Positions 11,229 through 21,632 of a DNA stretch of 64,000 nt are shown here, piece after piece. The notes under the pieces were generated by a model. That model was not told where the DNA came from. It worked only from the letters and a program-made list of their open reading frames with translations, and made no database searches. Position 1 is the first letter of the stretch; every line of letters starts with the position of its first letter. Source of the stretch: Phascolarctos cinereus (Eukaryota; Chordata; Mammalia; Diprotodontia; Phascolarctidae); NCBI RefSeq assembly GCF_002099425.1, contig NW_018343953.1, positions 5,406,001 through 5,470,000 on the forward strand. The letters run 5' to 3'. The translations under genes were made by a program, and so were the position numbers.

Positions 11229-11476
11229 GGGCAGCTCCATAGCATAATGGATAAAGTACCAGGCCTGGAATCAGGAAGACATCTTCCTGAGTTCAGATTT
11301 GACTTCAGGCACTAGCTCTGTAATCCTGCACAAGTCACTTAACCCTGTTTGCTTCATTTCTTCCTCTGTAAAATGAGCTAGAGAAGGAAATGGCAAACCA
11401 CTCCATTATCTTTGCCAAGAAAACCTTAAATAGGGTCATGAAGAGTCAGACGTGGCTGAAAATGGGCTAACAACAA
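11229..11476 (+). mobile_element. Mar1 CORE-SINE
   Basis: A full-length copy: tRNA head GGGCAGCTCCATAGCATAAT, box-B-like centre, CORE region GTAAAATGAGCTAGAGAAGG, and an RTE-like tail GTCATGAAGAGTCAGACGTG with an AACAACAA end. Mar1 is thought to use RTE (BovB-like) machinery because the tails match. Confidence 0.9.
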
Positions 11477-11827
11477 AGAGGTAATGGAAAGGCACAAATT
11501 AGGTATAAGTAGGCTGTAGCATACACCAATAACCATACAGTGCATAAGAATAGTGATAGAAAACATCAATAGCATGTGTAACAGAGAAAGGAGGTAGACC
11601 ACTCCTATAATAAGAGTGAAGGACTGTAGATCATCTATGTGTTGCACATATTAAAAGAACCAAAAAGACTCCTGCTGATTGGATCAGTCCTTTTAAGTAG
11701 AATGTATATGGCAGTATAAGGAATAATGACAATATAGGAAATCATAGATTGCAATTTGCATCTACTCATATGAATGTGATCTTGTTTCCATTGAAGTATC
11801 AAAGAATTGCCAAGTAAAGTTTAACTG

Positions 11828-12120
11828 GGTCACAGAATCTTCAATATGGAAGGGATCTCAGGTCATTGACTATAACAGGTACCTGAAAAAGATTCCCCTC
11901 CACAACATTTCTAACAATTAGTTTGCTTTGAAGACTTTTAAAAGGATTAGGATAAGGGAGAAGCATGCTAGCTATAGGAGAGGTACCTACCTCTTTTCTC
12001 CTCTGGAGCATTCTAATCATAAGGAAGTTTCTTCTTAAACTCAGATTTTCCTCTTCCCACTTCTCAGCCATATTTCCTTGGCTGGCATGTCAGACTGCAT
12101 ATCAAATTATTAAATAACCC
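11828..12120 (-). mobile_element. CR1/L3 LINE, 3' portion (pairs with 13335-13745)
   Basis: The plus strand reads CACAGAATCTTCAATATGGA and AGGGATCTCAGG, then CATAAGGAAGTTTCTTCTTA: the reverse complement of the CR1/L3 3' end. An antisense L1 follows at once, and more CR1/L3 lies beyond it. The two CR1 pieces were probably one element. Confidence 0.6.
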
Positions 12121-12132
12121 AGAGCTTTTTAA

Positions 12133-13325
12133 ATAATTTTTTTTTAGTTTTCAACATTCACTTTTATAAGATTTTGAGTTCTAAATTTTTCTCTCTCCCT
12201 CCTCTTCCCCCTCTGTAAGAGGGTATGTCTTAGGTTATACATGTACAATTATATTAAATATATTTCCACATTAGTCTTGTGAAAGAAGAATCAACAAAAG
12301 GGAAAAACTATGAGAAAGAAAAAAAAGAAAATAATATGCTTTGATCTGCATTCAGACTCCATAATTCTTTCTCTGGATGTGGATAGCATTTTCTATCATG
12401 CATCTTTTGGAATTGTCTTAGATCACTGCATTGCTGAGAAGAGCAAAGTCTATCAAAGTTGATCATCACACAATGTGGCTGTTACTGTGTACAATATTCT
12501 ACTGGTTCTGCTAACTTCACGCAGCATCAGTTCATGTAAGTCTTTCCAGGTTTTTCTGAAATGTGCCAGCTCATCATTTCTTATAGCACAGTAGTATTCC
12601 ATTATATTCATATACCATAACTTGTTCAGCCATTCCCCAACTGATGGGCATCTCCTCAATTTTCAATTCTTTGCCAGCACAAAAAGAGCTGCTATAAATA
12701 TTTTTGTACATGGGGGTCCTTTTCCCTTTTTTATGATCTCTTTGGGATCAGGACTAGTAGTGGTATTGCTAGGTCAAAGGGTATGCACAGTTTTATAGTC
12801 CTCTGGGTATAGTTCCAAATTGCTCTCCAGAATGGTGGGATCAGTTCACAACTCTACCAACAGTGCATTCGTGTTCCAATTTTCCCATATCTTCTCCAAC
12901 ATTTATCATTTTCCTGTTTTGTCATGTTAGGCAATCTGATAGGTGTGATATGGTACCTCAGAACTATTTTGATTTGCATTTCTCTAAACAATTGTGATTT
13001 AGAGCATTTTTTCATATGAGTATAGATAGCTTTAATTTCTTCATCTGAAAATTGCCTGTTTATATCCTTTGATCATTTATCAATTGGAGAATGACTTGTA
13101 TTCTTATAAGTTTGACTCAGTTCTCTATATGTTTTAGAAATGATGCCTTTATCAGAGATACCTGCTGTAAAAATTGTTTCCCAGCTTTCTTCTTCCATTC
13201 TAATCTTGGTTGCATTGGCTATGTGCAAAACTTTTTAATTTAATGTCATCAAAATTATCCATTTTACATCTCATAATGAGAGTTTTTTTTACAAACTGAA
13301 GTTGATATTTTTGCCACCAAGTGTA
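12133..13325 (-). mobile_element. L1 3' end, 5'-truncated
   Basis: Antisense L1 with its 3' UTR at the left: a T-run, then TTTTCAACATTCACTTTTAT. The C-terminal ORF2 region follows (12453-12659 translates to RCPSVGEWLNKLWYMNIMEY) and continues to about 13325. Diverged, with broken frame. No 5' part remains. Confidence 0.9.
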
Positions 13326-13334
13326 AAAATTTAA

Positions 13335-13745
13335 ATTTATTAATCTTAGTCAATTTGGCCTATTCTAGCCTCATAGATTTTGTCACCCACTGTTTTAGCT
13401 AACCCTCTTAGCTTAGTATTATCTTCAAATTTGATAAGCTATTGGTTAAAATAATAAACTTAGAACATAACCCTGGACACAACTAGAAATTTTCTGCATG
13501 ATAATCAACCATTAATGACTGCTCATCATTAGGTTCAGTCATTTCAATTCTGAACCCACCTATTTTTATTATCATCTAGTCCATATCTGTATACAACCTT
13601 TTGAGAATAATAGCACTATAAAGTTGGGCAGATGCTTTGCTAAAATATGGGTAAATTGTGTCTACAGAATTCTTCCAATTTACCAATCACCCTGTCAAAA
13701 AATCAAGGTTGTTTTGGCCAGACATTCTTGATTGAGCCATTCTGA
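13335..13745 (-). mobile_element. CR1/L3 LINE, ORF2 portion
   Basis: Antisense CR1/L3 reverse-transcriptase region, recognised by CATTAATGACTGCTCATCAT, AATTCTGAACCCACCTA, ATCATCTAGTCCATATCTGT and GATGCTTTGCTAAAATATGG. Read on the minus strand, the last belongs to the RT segment around the SKAFD motif. It is probably the upstream part of the copy at 11828-12120. Confidence 0.65.
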
Positions 13746-13799
13746 CTCTGGGCTCATCACTTCCCTTTCATGACATTAACTAACCATCTTGCTTAGTAA

Positions 13800-13970
13800 T
13801 ACATAAACTCTGACACTGTTTGACCCTGAGGAAGTCATCTAACTTCTGCCTCCATTTCCTCAACTGTAAAATAATAGCACCTACCTCTCAAGGTTGTTGT
13901 ATCAAATGAGATAATATTTGTATAAGGCTTAGGACAATTCCTGACTTAATAAACGGTTGTTTCTTTTCTT
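13800..13970 (+). mobile_element. MIR/THER1-like CORE-SINE with L2-type tail
   Basis: CTGAGGAAGTCATCTAACTT, CTCAACTGTAAAATAATAGC, CACCTACCTCTCAAGGTTGT and a tail ending CTTAATAAACGGTTGTTTC. The tRNA head is lost. Confidence 0.75.
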
Positions 13971-13984
13971 CTGTGAGGGCAGTG

Positions 13985-14520
13985 ACACTAAATTAGTTCT
14001 AAACAGACATAAGAGGTAACCTTGGCTGGAAAAGGTACTAGCAACTGAGGAGACCAGAAAAGGTCTTCAGGAGGTGGCACTTGAGCTTGGTTTTGAAGGA
14101 AGCCAGGAACTACTGGGGCAGAGATGAGGAGAGAGAATTCTAGACACAGAAGACAGCCAATGCCAAGGGACAAAGAGGAAGAGCAAAAGTAAAAAGGCCA
14201 GTTTGTCTGGACTGTGGTGTGTTTAGAAGAGAGTAAGGTGAAAGCAAACTGAAAAGGCAGGAAGGGTGAGGTTATAAAAATCTTCAAATGCCAGACAGTG
14301 TCCTAGCAGTTATAGGTGACTCCTGGAATTTATGAAGGTCGAGGGGTGATAGAGTCAGATATGCACTTGATAAAAATCACTTCGGTGCCTCTATCTCAGA
14401 GGATGGATTTGAGTTTGAGGCATGGAATTCAGTTAGGAGACTTATAATAATTCAGTGGCTAAATGAATGGAAAGGGAATATATGAGAAATGTAGATAGAG
14501 GAATGACATGATTTGGCAAA
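13985..14520 (-). mobile_element. L2 LINE, antisense (left piece)
   Basis: GTTTTGAAGGAAGCCAGGAA, GATGAGGAGAGAGAATTCTA and AAAATCACTTCGGTGCCT match the L2 reverse complement. A 99-codon minus frame at 13988-14287 is a relic of L2, not a host gene. The element resumes at 14810 after a SINE. Confidence 0.75.
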
Positions 14521-14551
14521 TGACATGTGGGGTGAGAATGAGTCAACAATG

Positions 14552-14808
14552 GCAGCTGGGTGGTATAGTGGATAGAGTGCTAGACCTGGAGTCAGGAAAA
14601 CCTGAATTGAAATCTAACCTCAAATAATTAGTAGCTGTGTGACCCTGGACAAGTCACTTAACTACTCAGTGTTCTCATCTGTAAAATGGGGATAATAATA
14701 GCACCTACTTCCCAGAGTTGTTGTGAGGCTCAAATGAGATCATTGTAAACTGCTTAGTACAGTGCCTGGCTTACAGTAAGTGCTATATAAATGTTAGCTG
14801 CCACTATT
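14552..14808 (+). mobile_element. MIR/THER1-like CORE-SINE inserted in L2
   Basis: Nearly full length: GGCAGCTGGGTGGTATAGTG head, GCTGTGTGACCCTGGACAAG box, CATCTGTAAAATGGGGATAA core, and an L2-type tail with AGTGCCTGGCTTACAGTAAG. It lies between two pieces of antisense L2. Confidence 0.85.
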
Positions 14809-14809
14809 A

Positions 14810-15125
14810 ATGGCACCAAGGTTGTGAACCTGTTTTTTTGTTGTGAACAAATTCACTGACATTGACAGAAACAGGGAAATTTGGAAGAGGATGGATTTGA
14901 AAGAAAAAGTTTTGTTTTGGGTATGAAATGCCTTGGGACACCCAGTTGGAAGTGTCCAGTAGTTAGTTGGTAATGTGTGACTAGAGCTCAGGAGAGATAC
15001 TAGGGAAAAATACATAGACCCATAAATCATCTGCATAGAGATAATATTTGAACCCTTGGCTACTGGTGAAGTTATCAAATGAGAGTATAAAGAGAAAAAA
15101 GGAGAGGAACCAGGCAAGAGCTTTT
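14810..15125 (-). mobile_element. L2 LINE, antisense (right piece)
   Basis: Continues the L2 after the SINE: GACACCCAGTTGGAAGTGTC, AATCATCTGCATAGAGATAA and GGAGAGGAACCAGGCAAGAG. The 107-codon minus frame here is an L2 remnant. Both pieces look like one old insertion. Confidence 0.65.
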
Positions 15126-15194
15126 AATTACCCCCACAGTTATAAAGATGAGATTATGATTGAGGCAAGTCAAAAAAATTACTAGCTTCTGAAA

Positions 15195-15300
15195 GAATTG
15201 CAGAATTTTAAATGTTGTGAAAGACCTCAGCAGCCATCCATTTCCAATCCATCCCTGAAAAAAATGTCAACTACAATACATGGTACAAGCCGATCATCCA
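15195..15300 (-). mobile_element. CR1/L3 3'-end fragment
   Basis: AAAGACCTCAGCAGCCATCC followed by AATCCATCCCTGAAAAA is a diverged reverse complement of the CR1/L3 terminal region. Confidence 0.45.
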
Positions 15301-15308
15301 GTGCCCTG

Positions 15309-15440
15309 GTACTTATGTACCTAATTACTAAGTACCTAATGGCCCAGTAGCAAAGTATCTAAGGGCAGCAGTGATTAATTACCTAATTGCATATTTACCC
15401 AAGTACCTAATGACCAGTACTCTAAGTGCCTCAGTACTTG
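15309..15440. repeat. Degenerate minisatellite around AAGTACCTAATG
   Basis: Variants of TACCTAATT, AAGTACCTAATGGCCCAG, AAGTATCTAAGGGCAGCAG and AAGTACCTAATGACCAG follow each other over about 130 bp, at roughly 20-35 bp spacing. The units are too diverged for an exact period by eye. Confidence 0.6.
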
Positions 15441-15910
15441 GTTGGTTATTGTCCTCTAAGAGGACCAAAATGATATGATTGTTGGGGTCAAGGTACCACG
15501 TGTCCAATTGCAGCTGATCAGAACAATATGAGTTAGAAAGCAGGTCAGGCACAAATAGTCCATGTGAACATTTGGAGTAGAGATGTTTCTGAATTTGTGC
15601 ATTTCACACCTCCTTTGAGCTACTGAAATTCTGTTTTGCTCAAAGAGGACAGTACCTTCTTTGCCAGCCCATCATGCTGGGCAGTCTCTCATGTCTCACA
15701 ATCAATTTCAAAGTTCTTTAGAGAGACCTTCAGAGTGTCCTTGTATTGCTTCTTCTGACCTCTATGTATGTGCTTGCTTTGTGTGAGTTCTTCATAAAAT
15801 AGTCTTTTAGGCAAACCTACATTTGGCATTCAAACAACATGGCCAGCTCATCAGAGTTACATTCTCTGAAGTAGATTTTGAATGCTTGGTAGTCAAGCTC
15901 TAGGAGGGGC
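15441..15910 (-). mobile_element. Non-L1 LINE 3' end (ORF2 C-terminus with zinc-finger-like tail)
   Basis: Read on the minus strand, the diverged sequence still shows an ORF2-like C-terminus with words such as KKQYKDTLKV and WTICA, a HIVLISCN remnant of an RIGLISHSRTH motif, and a 3' end with ATTTTGGTCCTCTTAGAGGA. This arrangement (RLPK..LYGEL..GKR..GG.KKR) is known from RTE-like LINEs and relatives. I do not fix the clade. A second copy of the same 3' end lies at 27720-28081. Confidence 0.6.
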
Positions 15911-15924
15911 TTGTACCAAATGTA

Positions 15925-17287
15925 CCAAGGGTGCATTAATGTCCCAATTTTCCCACATTTTCTCCAACATTTATCATTTTCCTGTTTTGTCATGTTAGCC
16001 AGTCTGATAGGTGTGATGTGGTACCTCAGAACTGTTTTGATTTGCATTACTCTAAACAGTTGTGATTTGAAACATTTTTTTCATAGCTTTGATATCTTCA
16101 TCTGAAAACTGCTTGTTCATATCCTTTGACCATTTATCAATTGGGGAATGACTCATATTCTTATAAATTTGTCTCAGTTCTCTATAAACCTGAGAAATGG
16201 GGGCTTTATCAGAGAAACTTGCTATAAAATTTTTCCCCCAGTTTTCTGCTTTTTGCCTTGGTTTTGTTTGTGAAAACCCTTTTTAATTTAACATAATAAA
16301 ATTATCTATTTTATGTCTCATAATGTTCTCTATCTCTTATTTGGTCATAAATTCTTCCTTTATCCATAGATCTGACAGGTAAAATATTCCATGCTCACCT
16401 AATTTGCTTATGCTATCACCCTTTATGTCTAAATCATGTGCCCATTTTGATCTTATATTTGATAGATACACAGTTTCTGCCAACCTGCTTTTCAGTTTCC
16501 CCGGAAATTTTTGTCAAATACTGAGTTCTTGTCCCCAAAGCTTGGACCTTTGCGTTTACTGAATACTAGATTTGCTGTGGTTATTTACTACTATGTATTG
16601 TGTACTTTATCTATTCTACTGATCCACCCCTTTATTTCTTAGCCAATACCAGATTGTTTTGATGGATGATAATTTTGGAATACAGTTTGAAATCTGGTAT
16701 TGCTAGGCCACCTTTATTCACATTTTTTTTCATTGATTGATTCCCTTGATATTCTTGACTTTATTTTCCTTCCAGATGAATTTTGTTATTATTTTTTTCC
16801 TAGCTCTATTAAATAATTCTTTGGTAGTTTAGTTGGTATGACACTGAATAAGTAAATTAATTTAGGTAGAATTGTCATTTTTATTATATTTGCTCAGCCT
16901 ACCTATAAGCCATGAATATTTCTCTGTTTGTTTAGATCTATCTTTATTTGTATGAAAAGTGTTTTGTTATTGTGTTCATATAGTTCCTGGATTTGCCTTG
17001 GCAGGTACACTCTCAAGTTTTATATTATTTACCATTATTTTAAATGAAATTTATCTCTTGCTGCTAGACTTTGTCGGTAATATATGGAAATAGTGATGAT
17101 TTTTTTTAATATTCTACAACTTTGTTGAAGTTGTTGATTATTTCAACTAGTTTTTCTAGTTGATTCTCTAGGATTCTCTAACTATATCATCATATCCTCT
17201 GCAGAGAGAGAGAGTTTTGCTTCCTTATTGCCTATTCTAATTTCCTCAATTTCTTTTTCTTATCTTATTACTATAGCTAGTATTTCT
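15925..17287 (-). mobile_element. L1 ORF2 segment, antisense (left part)
   Basis: Antisense L1 from near the ORF2 C-terminus (a diverged RYHITPIRLANMTKQENDKC is read on the minus strand at 15990-16047) through TTTCTGCCAACCTGCTTTTC to CTATAGCTAG at 17280. The element's own 3' end is missing at the left, where the other LINE abuts. It is interrupted at 17288 by the composite element and resumes at 18189. Confidence 0.9.
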
Positions 17288-18188
17288 TCTTGTTGTTTGT
17301 CCTTTGTTGAAGAGGACTGGGTCTGGTGGCAAGATGTAGATGAGGACAACTGGAGATGGCCTTGGATATAGAGGGGGACCTTGGCCTTTTTTAAGCTAAG
17401 GTCTGTCCCAAGTCTCAGTTTGACTGAGGCAATGCCCATTCAGTGATTAAGGCTAGGATAGAAATGAGTTGGGGAATAGCCCCTTTTACCTAATTGAAAA
17501 AAAATCTAGGAAGGGAAGACCCTCAGGGTTTCTGGCTGAAACAAAAACAATTACTATTTACATTCACTCTGAGGCTTCAGGACCTAAATAATGAGCACTA
17601 AGTGGGGCTTAGGCTGGGACCTATTGTTGGTCAATAAATGAGAGCCAGAGTAAATTGGGTTTAAGGTATGATCTTTAAGAACAAAATCTAGCCTGCAAAC
17701 CCCAAGATATCTTGCTAAGTTTCAGCCATCAAAATTTATATTCCTTTGGGCAAAGCCACCCACAGGTAAGGAAGGGTATGATATCCTATGTGGACATAGG
17801 GAGGGGAAGAAGGGAAGGGAAAGGAAGGTAGGGAGAAAGGAAGGAAGGTAGGGAGAAAGGGAGAAAGGAAGGAAGGTAGGGAGAAAGGAAGGAAGGAAGG
17901 AAGGAAGGAAGGAAGGAAGGAAGGAAGGAAGGAAGGAAGGAAGGAGCTGTGTTGCCTAACTGGAATTGGCCAGTTGGGTCCCCATTGGGCCAGCTTGGAC
18001 TGCTCAGTGGTTGTTGTTTGTCCTTCATTCTCGAAGAGGCCACATACCAGGAAGGTGATGCCATGACTTGCAAATGAGTTGGATTTAAGTGAGGGAGGGC
18101 TGTGCCAAGTCACCAGCCTCATTTTCTCCTCCAGAGCCATCTGAGTCCAGTGGCAAGGTATAGATCAGGATGACTGGATATGGCTCCC
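17288..18188 (-). mobile_element. Composite interspersed element with direct terminal repeats, inside L1
   Basis: About 900 bp splitting an L1, bounded by a 13-bp near-perfect duplication of L1 target (17275-17287 and 18189-18201). Both ends carry the same module: TGTTGTTTGTCCTT at 17291 and again at 18012, followed by GAAGAGG, and GTGGCAAG.TATAGAT. The left copy is shorter. Between them are about 650 bp of body, including a GGAA satellite. The TTGTCCTTCATTCTCGAAGA tail is the reverse complement of the LINE 3' end at 28040-28075. It may be a SINE-like or an LTR-like family. I recognise it as a recurrent marsupial repeat but cannot name it. It is old and broken. Confidence 0.55.
17801..17944. 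repeat. (GGAA)n microsatellite within the composite element
   Basis: GGAAGG and GGGAGAAAGG units pass into a pure GGAA run of about 14 units at 17889-17944. Expansion of a purine-rich part of the host repeat explains it, as it does the Phe-Leu-Pro-Ser frame on the minus strand. Confidence 0.9.
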
Positions 18189-19640
18189 AGCTAGCATTTC
18201 TAATACAATATTGAATAATGGTGTTGATGAGGGCCATCCTTGCTTTAATCCTGATCTTATTGGGGATGCTTCTAGCTTATCTCCATGTCAGATAATGTTT
18301 GCTGATGGTTTTAAATAGATAATGCTTATCATTTTAAGGAAAGTTCAGTTTATTCTTATGCATTCTCATGTTTTTAATAGGAATGAGTGTTGAATTTTAT
18401 CAAAAGTTCTTACTGTATTTATAGAGATAATTTTATGTTTTGTGGGTTTTGTTATTGATATGGTCAATTATGCTAATAGTTTTCCTAATATTGAACCAGC
18501 CCTGCATTACTGGTATCAATCCAACCTGGTCATAGTGTAGTGTATATGATCTTTGTGATATCTTTCTGCATGTTCTTGATAGTATTTTGTTTAAAATTTT
18601 TGCATCAATATTCATTAGGGAAATTTGTATATAGTTTTCTTTCTCTATTTTTACTCTTTCTAGTTTAGGTATCAGCACCATATTTGTGTCATAAAAGGAA
18701 TTTGGTTGGGCTCTTTCTTTGCCCATTTTCCCAAATAATTTATATAGTATTGGAATCAATTGCTCTTTAAATGTTTGGTAGAATTGACTTGTAAATCTGT
18801 CTGGTCCTTGGGATTTTTTCTTAGGGAGCTCAGTGATGGCTTATTCAATTTCTTTTTATAAGATAGGGTTATTTAAGTATTCTACTTCCTCTTCTATTAA
18901 CCTGGGAAGTTTATATTTTTGTAAATATTCATCCATTTCACTTAGATTGTTACATTTATTGGCATATAATTGGACAAAATAGAACCTAATAATTGCTTTA
19001 ATTTCCTTTTCATTGGTGGTGAATTTACTTTTTTCATTTTTGAAACTGGTAATTTGGTTTTTTTTTTATCAAATTAACCAGTGGTTTACTATTTTATTGG
19101 CTTTTACATAAGACCAACTTCTACTTTTCTTTTTTTAGTTTGATTTTTTTTTTAATTTCAATTTGATTAATCTCTCCTTTGGTTTTAAGGATTTCCAATT
19201 TGGTGTTAAGTTGAAGAATTTCAATTTGTTTTCTTTCTTTCTTAGTTACTTTCTTTCTTTCTTTCTTTCTTTCTTTCATGCCCAATTCATTTATCTGCTC
19301 TTTCTGTATTTTATTGATGTAAGCATTTAAAGATATAAAATTTTCCCTAAACTTTGGCTGTATCCCATAAATTTTGGTATGTTGTCTCATTTTTGTCATT
19401 CTCTTCAATGAATCGATTGTTTCTGTGAATTTTTTTTTTTTGACCCACTCATTCTTAAGGATTAGATTATTTATTTTCCAATTAATTTTTAATCTCTTTC
19501 CATGGCCTTTTAGTGAATGAATTTTTATTGCATTATGATCTGAAAAGGATGTATTTAATGTCTCTGCTTTTCTGTATTTGGTCGTGAGGGTTTTATGCCA
19601 TTATACATAGTCAATTTTTGATTAGGGGTTATGTACCACT
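18189..19640 (-). mobile_element. L1 ORF2 segment, antisense (middle part)
   Basis: L1 resumes with AGCTAGCATTTCTAATACAA. The RT region is read on the minus strand at 18433-18759 ([20 protein letters not shown], then NTKMVLIPKL-like sequence and [15 protein letters not shown]). The lysine-rich frame at 19121-19408 is L1 plus a CTTT tract. The copy is interrupted at 19656 by a truncated SINE. Confidence 0.92.
19248..19279. repeat. (CTTT)n microsatellite within L1
   Basis: About seven CTTT units, with a related CTTT tract just to the left at 19230-19242. It lies inside the antisense L1 ORF2. Confidence 0.85.
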
Positions 19641-19655
19641 GAAAAAAGGTATATT

Positions 19656-19753
19656 GATCCTTACTAGCTGTGTGACCCTGGGCAAATCACTTAACCCCAA
19701 TTACCTCACCAAAAAGCAAAAAAAAGAAAAAAGGAAAAAGAAAAAAGAAATGG
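19656..19753 (+). mobile_element. 5'-truncated WSINE1-type SINE in L1
   Basis: Starts in the middle of the SINE at CTTACTAGCTGTGTGACCCT, continues CACTTAACCCCAATTACCTC, and ends in an A-rich AAAAG tail. It is flanked by CTGAAAAAAGGT-ATATT at 19639-19655 and CTGAAAAAAGGTGTATT at 19754-19770, a target duplication of L1 sequence. The A-rich tail and truncation fit mobilisation by L1. Confidence 0.88.
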
Positions 19754-20345
19754 CTGAAAAAAGGTGTATTCTTTTTATTCTTATTCACTTTTCTCCAGAA
19801 GTCTGTCATAGCTAACTTTTCTGAAGTTCTATTAATCTCCTTAAGTCCTTTCTTGTTTATTTTTTCTTTAGATTTATCTAGTTCTGACAGGGGAAAGTTG
19901 AGGTCACCGACTAGTATAGTTTTACTGTCTATTTCCTCCTGTAACTCATTTAACTTTTCCTTTAAGAATTTTGATGCTATATCATTTGATGCTATATTAT
20001 GTTCAGTATTGATATTACTTCATTGTCTGGTACCTTTTAGCAAAATGTAATTTCTCTGCTTAACTCTTTTAATTAGACCAATTTTTGCTTTTGCTTCATC
20101 TGAGATCATGATTGCTACTCCTGCTTTTTTAAAAATTCAGTTGAAGCATTCTCGTCTAGCCCCTTAACTTTACTCCATGTGTGTCTCTCTGCTTCAAGTG
20201 TTTTTCTTGTAAAACAACGTGTTGTCAGATTCTGGTTTTTAATCCATTCTGTTATACACTTCTGTTTTATTGGTGAGTTCATCCTATTCACATTCACAGT
20301 TATGGTTACTAACTGTGTGTTTCCCTCCATCCAGTACGATGCCTT
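19754..20345 (-). mobile_element. L1 ORF2 endonuclease region, antisense (right part)
   Basis: The reverse complement carries the endonuclease end of ORF2, around GGGAAAGTTGAGGTCACCGA, where the minus strand reads GDLNFPLS. It continues to about 20345. With the two pieces to the left it is one 5'-truncated L1 of some 3.3 kb after removal of the inserts. Confidence 0.85.
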
Positions 20346-20411
20346 ACAGGGCTGAATAAATATTGAATTGGATTGCTGATTATCACACTCACAACATGAT
20401 GTCTGCAATAC

Positions 20412-20490
20412 ACCACAGAACTTTTTTAGATGAACTGCTGTCTAACTACACTTCAACCAATTTATATTTGTAAAGTTGGTTCTTTGAACA
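20412..20490 (-). mobile_element. CR1/L3 fragment
   Basis: GATGAACTGCTGTCTAACTA and AGTTGGTTCTTTGAACAG match an antisense CR1/L3 ORF2 segment. Short and diverged. Confidence 0.5.
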
Positions 20491-20786
20491 GTATGTGAAA
20501 AGAGGTGAGTCATTTTTATTGTTTGCCAAAGTTTTATAAAATCATATAATTCAAAAAAGAATTTTAAAATTACATTAACACAGCATGGCATTTTAGAACA
20601 TAGATAGATATGGATATGCCTAATATAGGTCCATGAACTATGAGTGTAGACCAGGCAAGTTCAAAGATATCTGATAATTGATATAACTATTGTACTGTGT
20701 TATCTAAAGTAAGTTCATGTAAATAGTATGCGCAATGACAGGGATCATGCACACGTTGTAAGTTCTATGGGTAGACAGGGTCTTTT
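20491..20786. other. Unassigned AT-rich sequence
   Basis: About 300 bp between repeats with no exon-like or repeat-like signal that I can name. Confidence 0.5.
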
Positions 20787-20943
20787 ATTTGTTTTTTTTT
20801 TCTTTTTGCTGAGGCAATTGGGGTTAAGTGATTTGCCCAGGGTCACACAGCTAGTAAGTGTCAAGTATCTGAAGTCATATTTGAACTCAGGTTCTCCTGA
20901 CTCCAAGGCCAGAGCTCTATCCACTGCACCACCTAGCTGCCCC
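20787..20943 (-). mobile_element. WSINE1-type SINE, full length
   Basis: Reverse complement of the whole SINE: a T-rich tail, GAGGCAATTGGGGTTAAGTG, GGGTCACACAGCTAGTAAGT and CACCTAGCTGCCCC. The minus-strand 66-codon frame here is SINE. Confidence 0.92.
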
Positions 20944-21370
20944 ATATTTACTTACTTTTTCATGTTTCTTTTTTTGTACACTGTTACGAAGTCTAAGCAG
21001 ACACATATAGTATATTGTTCAAATGCTGCTTATGTACTATTACTTTGTGAAAATACCATACATTTTAAAAATAAGTGAGAAAAACTGAACAATATCAGGA
21101 ATGAGAATCATTATTTCTAGGAAGGCACAGAATTTCACCAGACTCTGCTTTCAGTAATAGCCAAATTCTAGTAATGATATCTTTCCAGAAATATTGCTGT
21201 AATCTGCATGTCTATCAAAGGGTTAAAAGCCACTGAAAGTGTTAAAACTTTGGAAAAATTATATACCTTGACTTACTTTACTTGTTACATGCATTTCTGA
21301 ATATCTTACATTTTACTTAAAATACAATTTACTTATTTCTATGTAGACATCAAATGAATTACTTATTGTA
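20944..21370. other. Unassigned sequence
   Basis: AT-rich sequence with no gene or repeat that I can support. Confidence 0.5.
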
Positions 21371-21371
21371 A

Positions 21372-21632
21372 GTATCATTTATATGGTGCCTATTATGTGC
21401 CAGGCACAGTGCTAAGTACTTTACAAATATTACCTCATTTCATCCTCACAACAACCCTGGGAGGCAGGTGCTAGTGTTATCTCCATTTTACTTTTAAGGA
21501 AACAGACAAACAGAGGTTAAGTGACATGACCTCAATCACACAGATAGTAGTAAATGTATGAAACAGGATTTGAACTCTGGTTTTCCTGAGTCCAAGTCCA
21601 GTACTCTAGTCATTGCCCCACCCACTCCTTAA
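21372..21632 (-). mobile_element. MIR/THER1-like CORE-SINE, full length
   Basis: Plus strand: TATTATGTGCCAGGCACAGT (L2-type tail), ACCTCATTTCATCCTCACAA, AGAGGTTAAGTGACATGACC and AGTCCAGTACTCTAGTCATT. The complete order from tail to tRNA head is visible. Confidence 0.85.

Noticed and set aside
13988-15117. Minus frames of 99 and 107 codons
   Set aside because: Both fall in antisense L2 sequence that matches the other L2 copies in the window.
17736-18140. 134-codon minus frame rich in Phe-Leu-Pro-Ser repeats
   Set aside because: It is the GGAA satellite and the flanking composite repeat read in frame.
19121-19408. Lysine-rich 95-codon minus frame
   Set aside because: It is L1 ORF2 with a CTTT tract, and similar L1 sequence recurs at 39490-39660.
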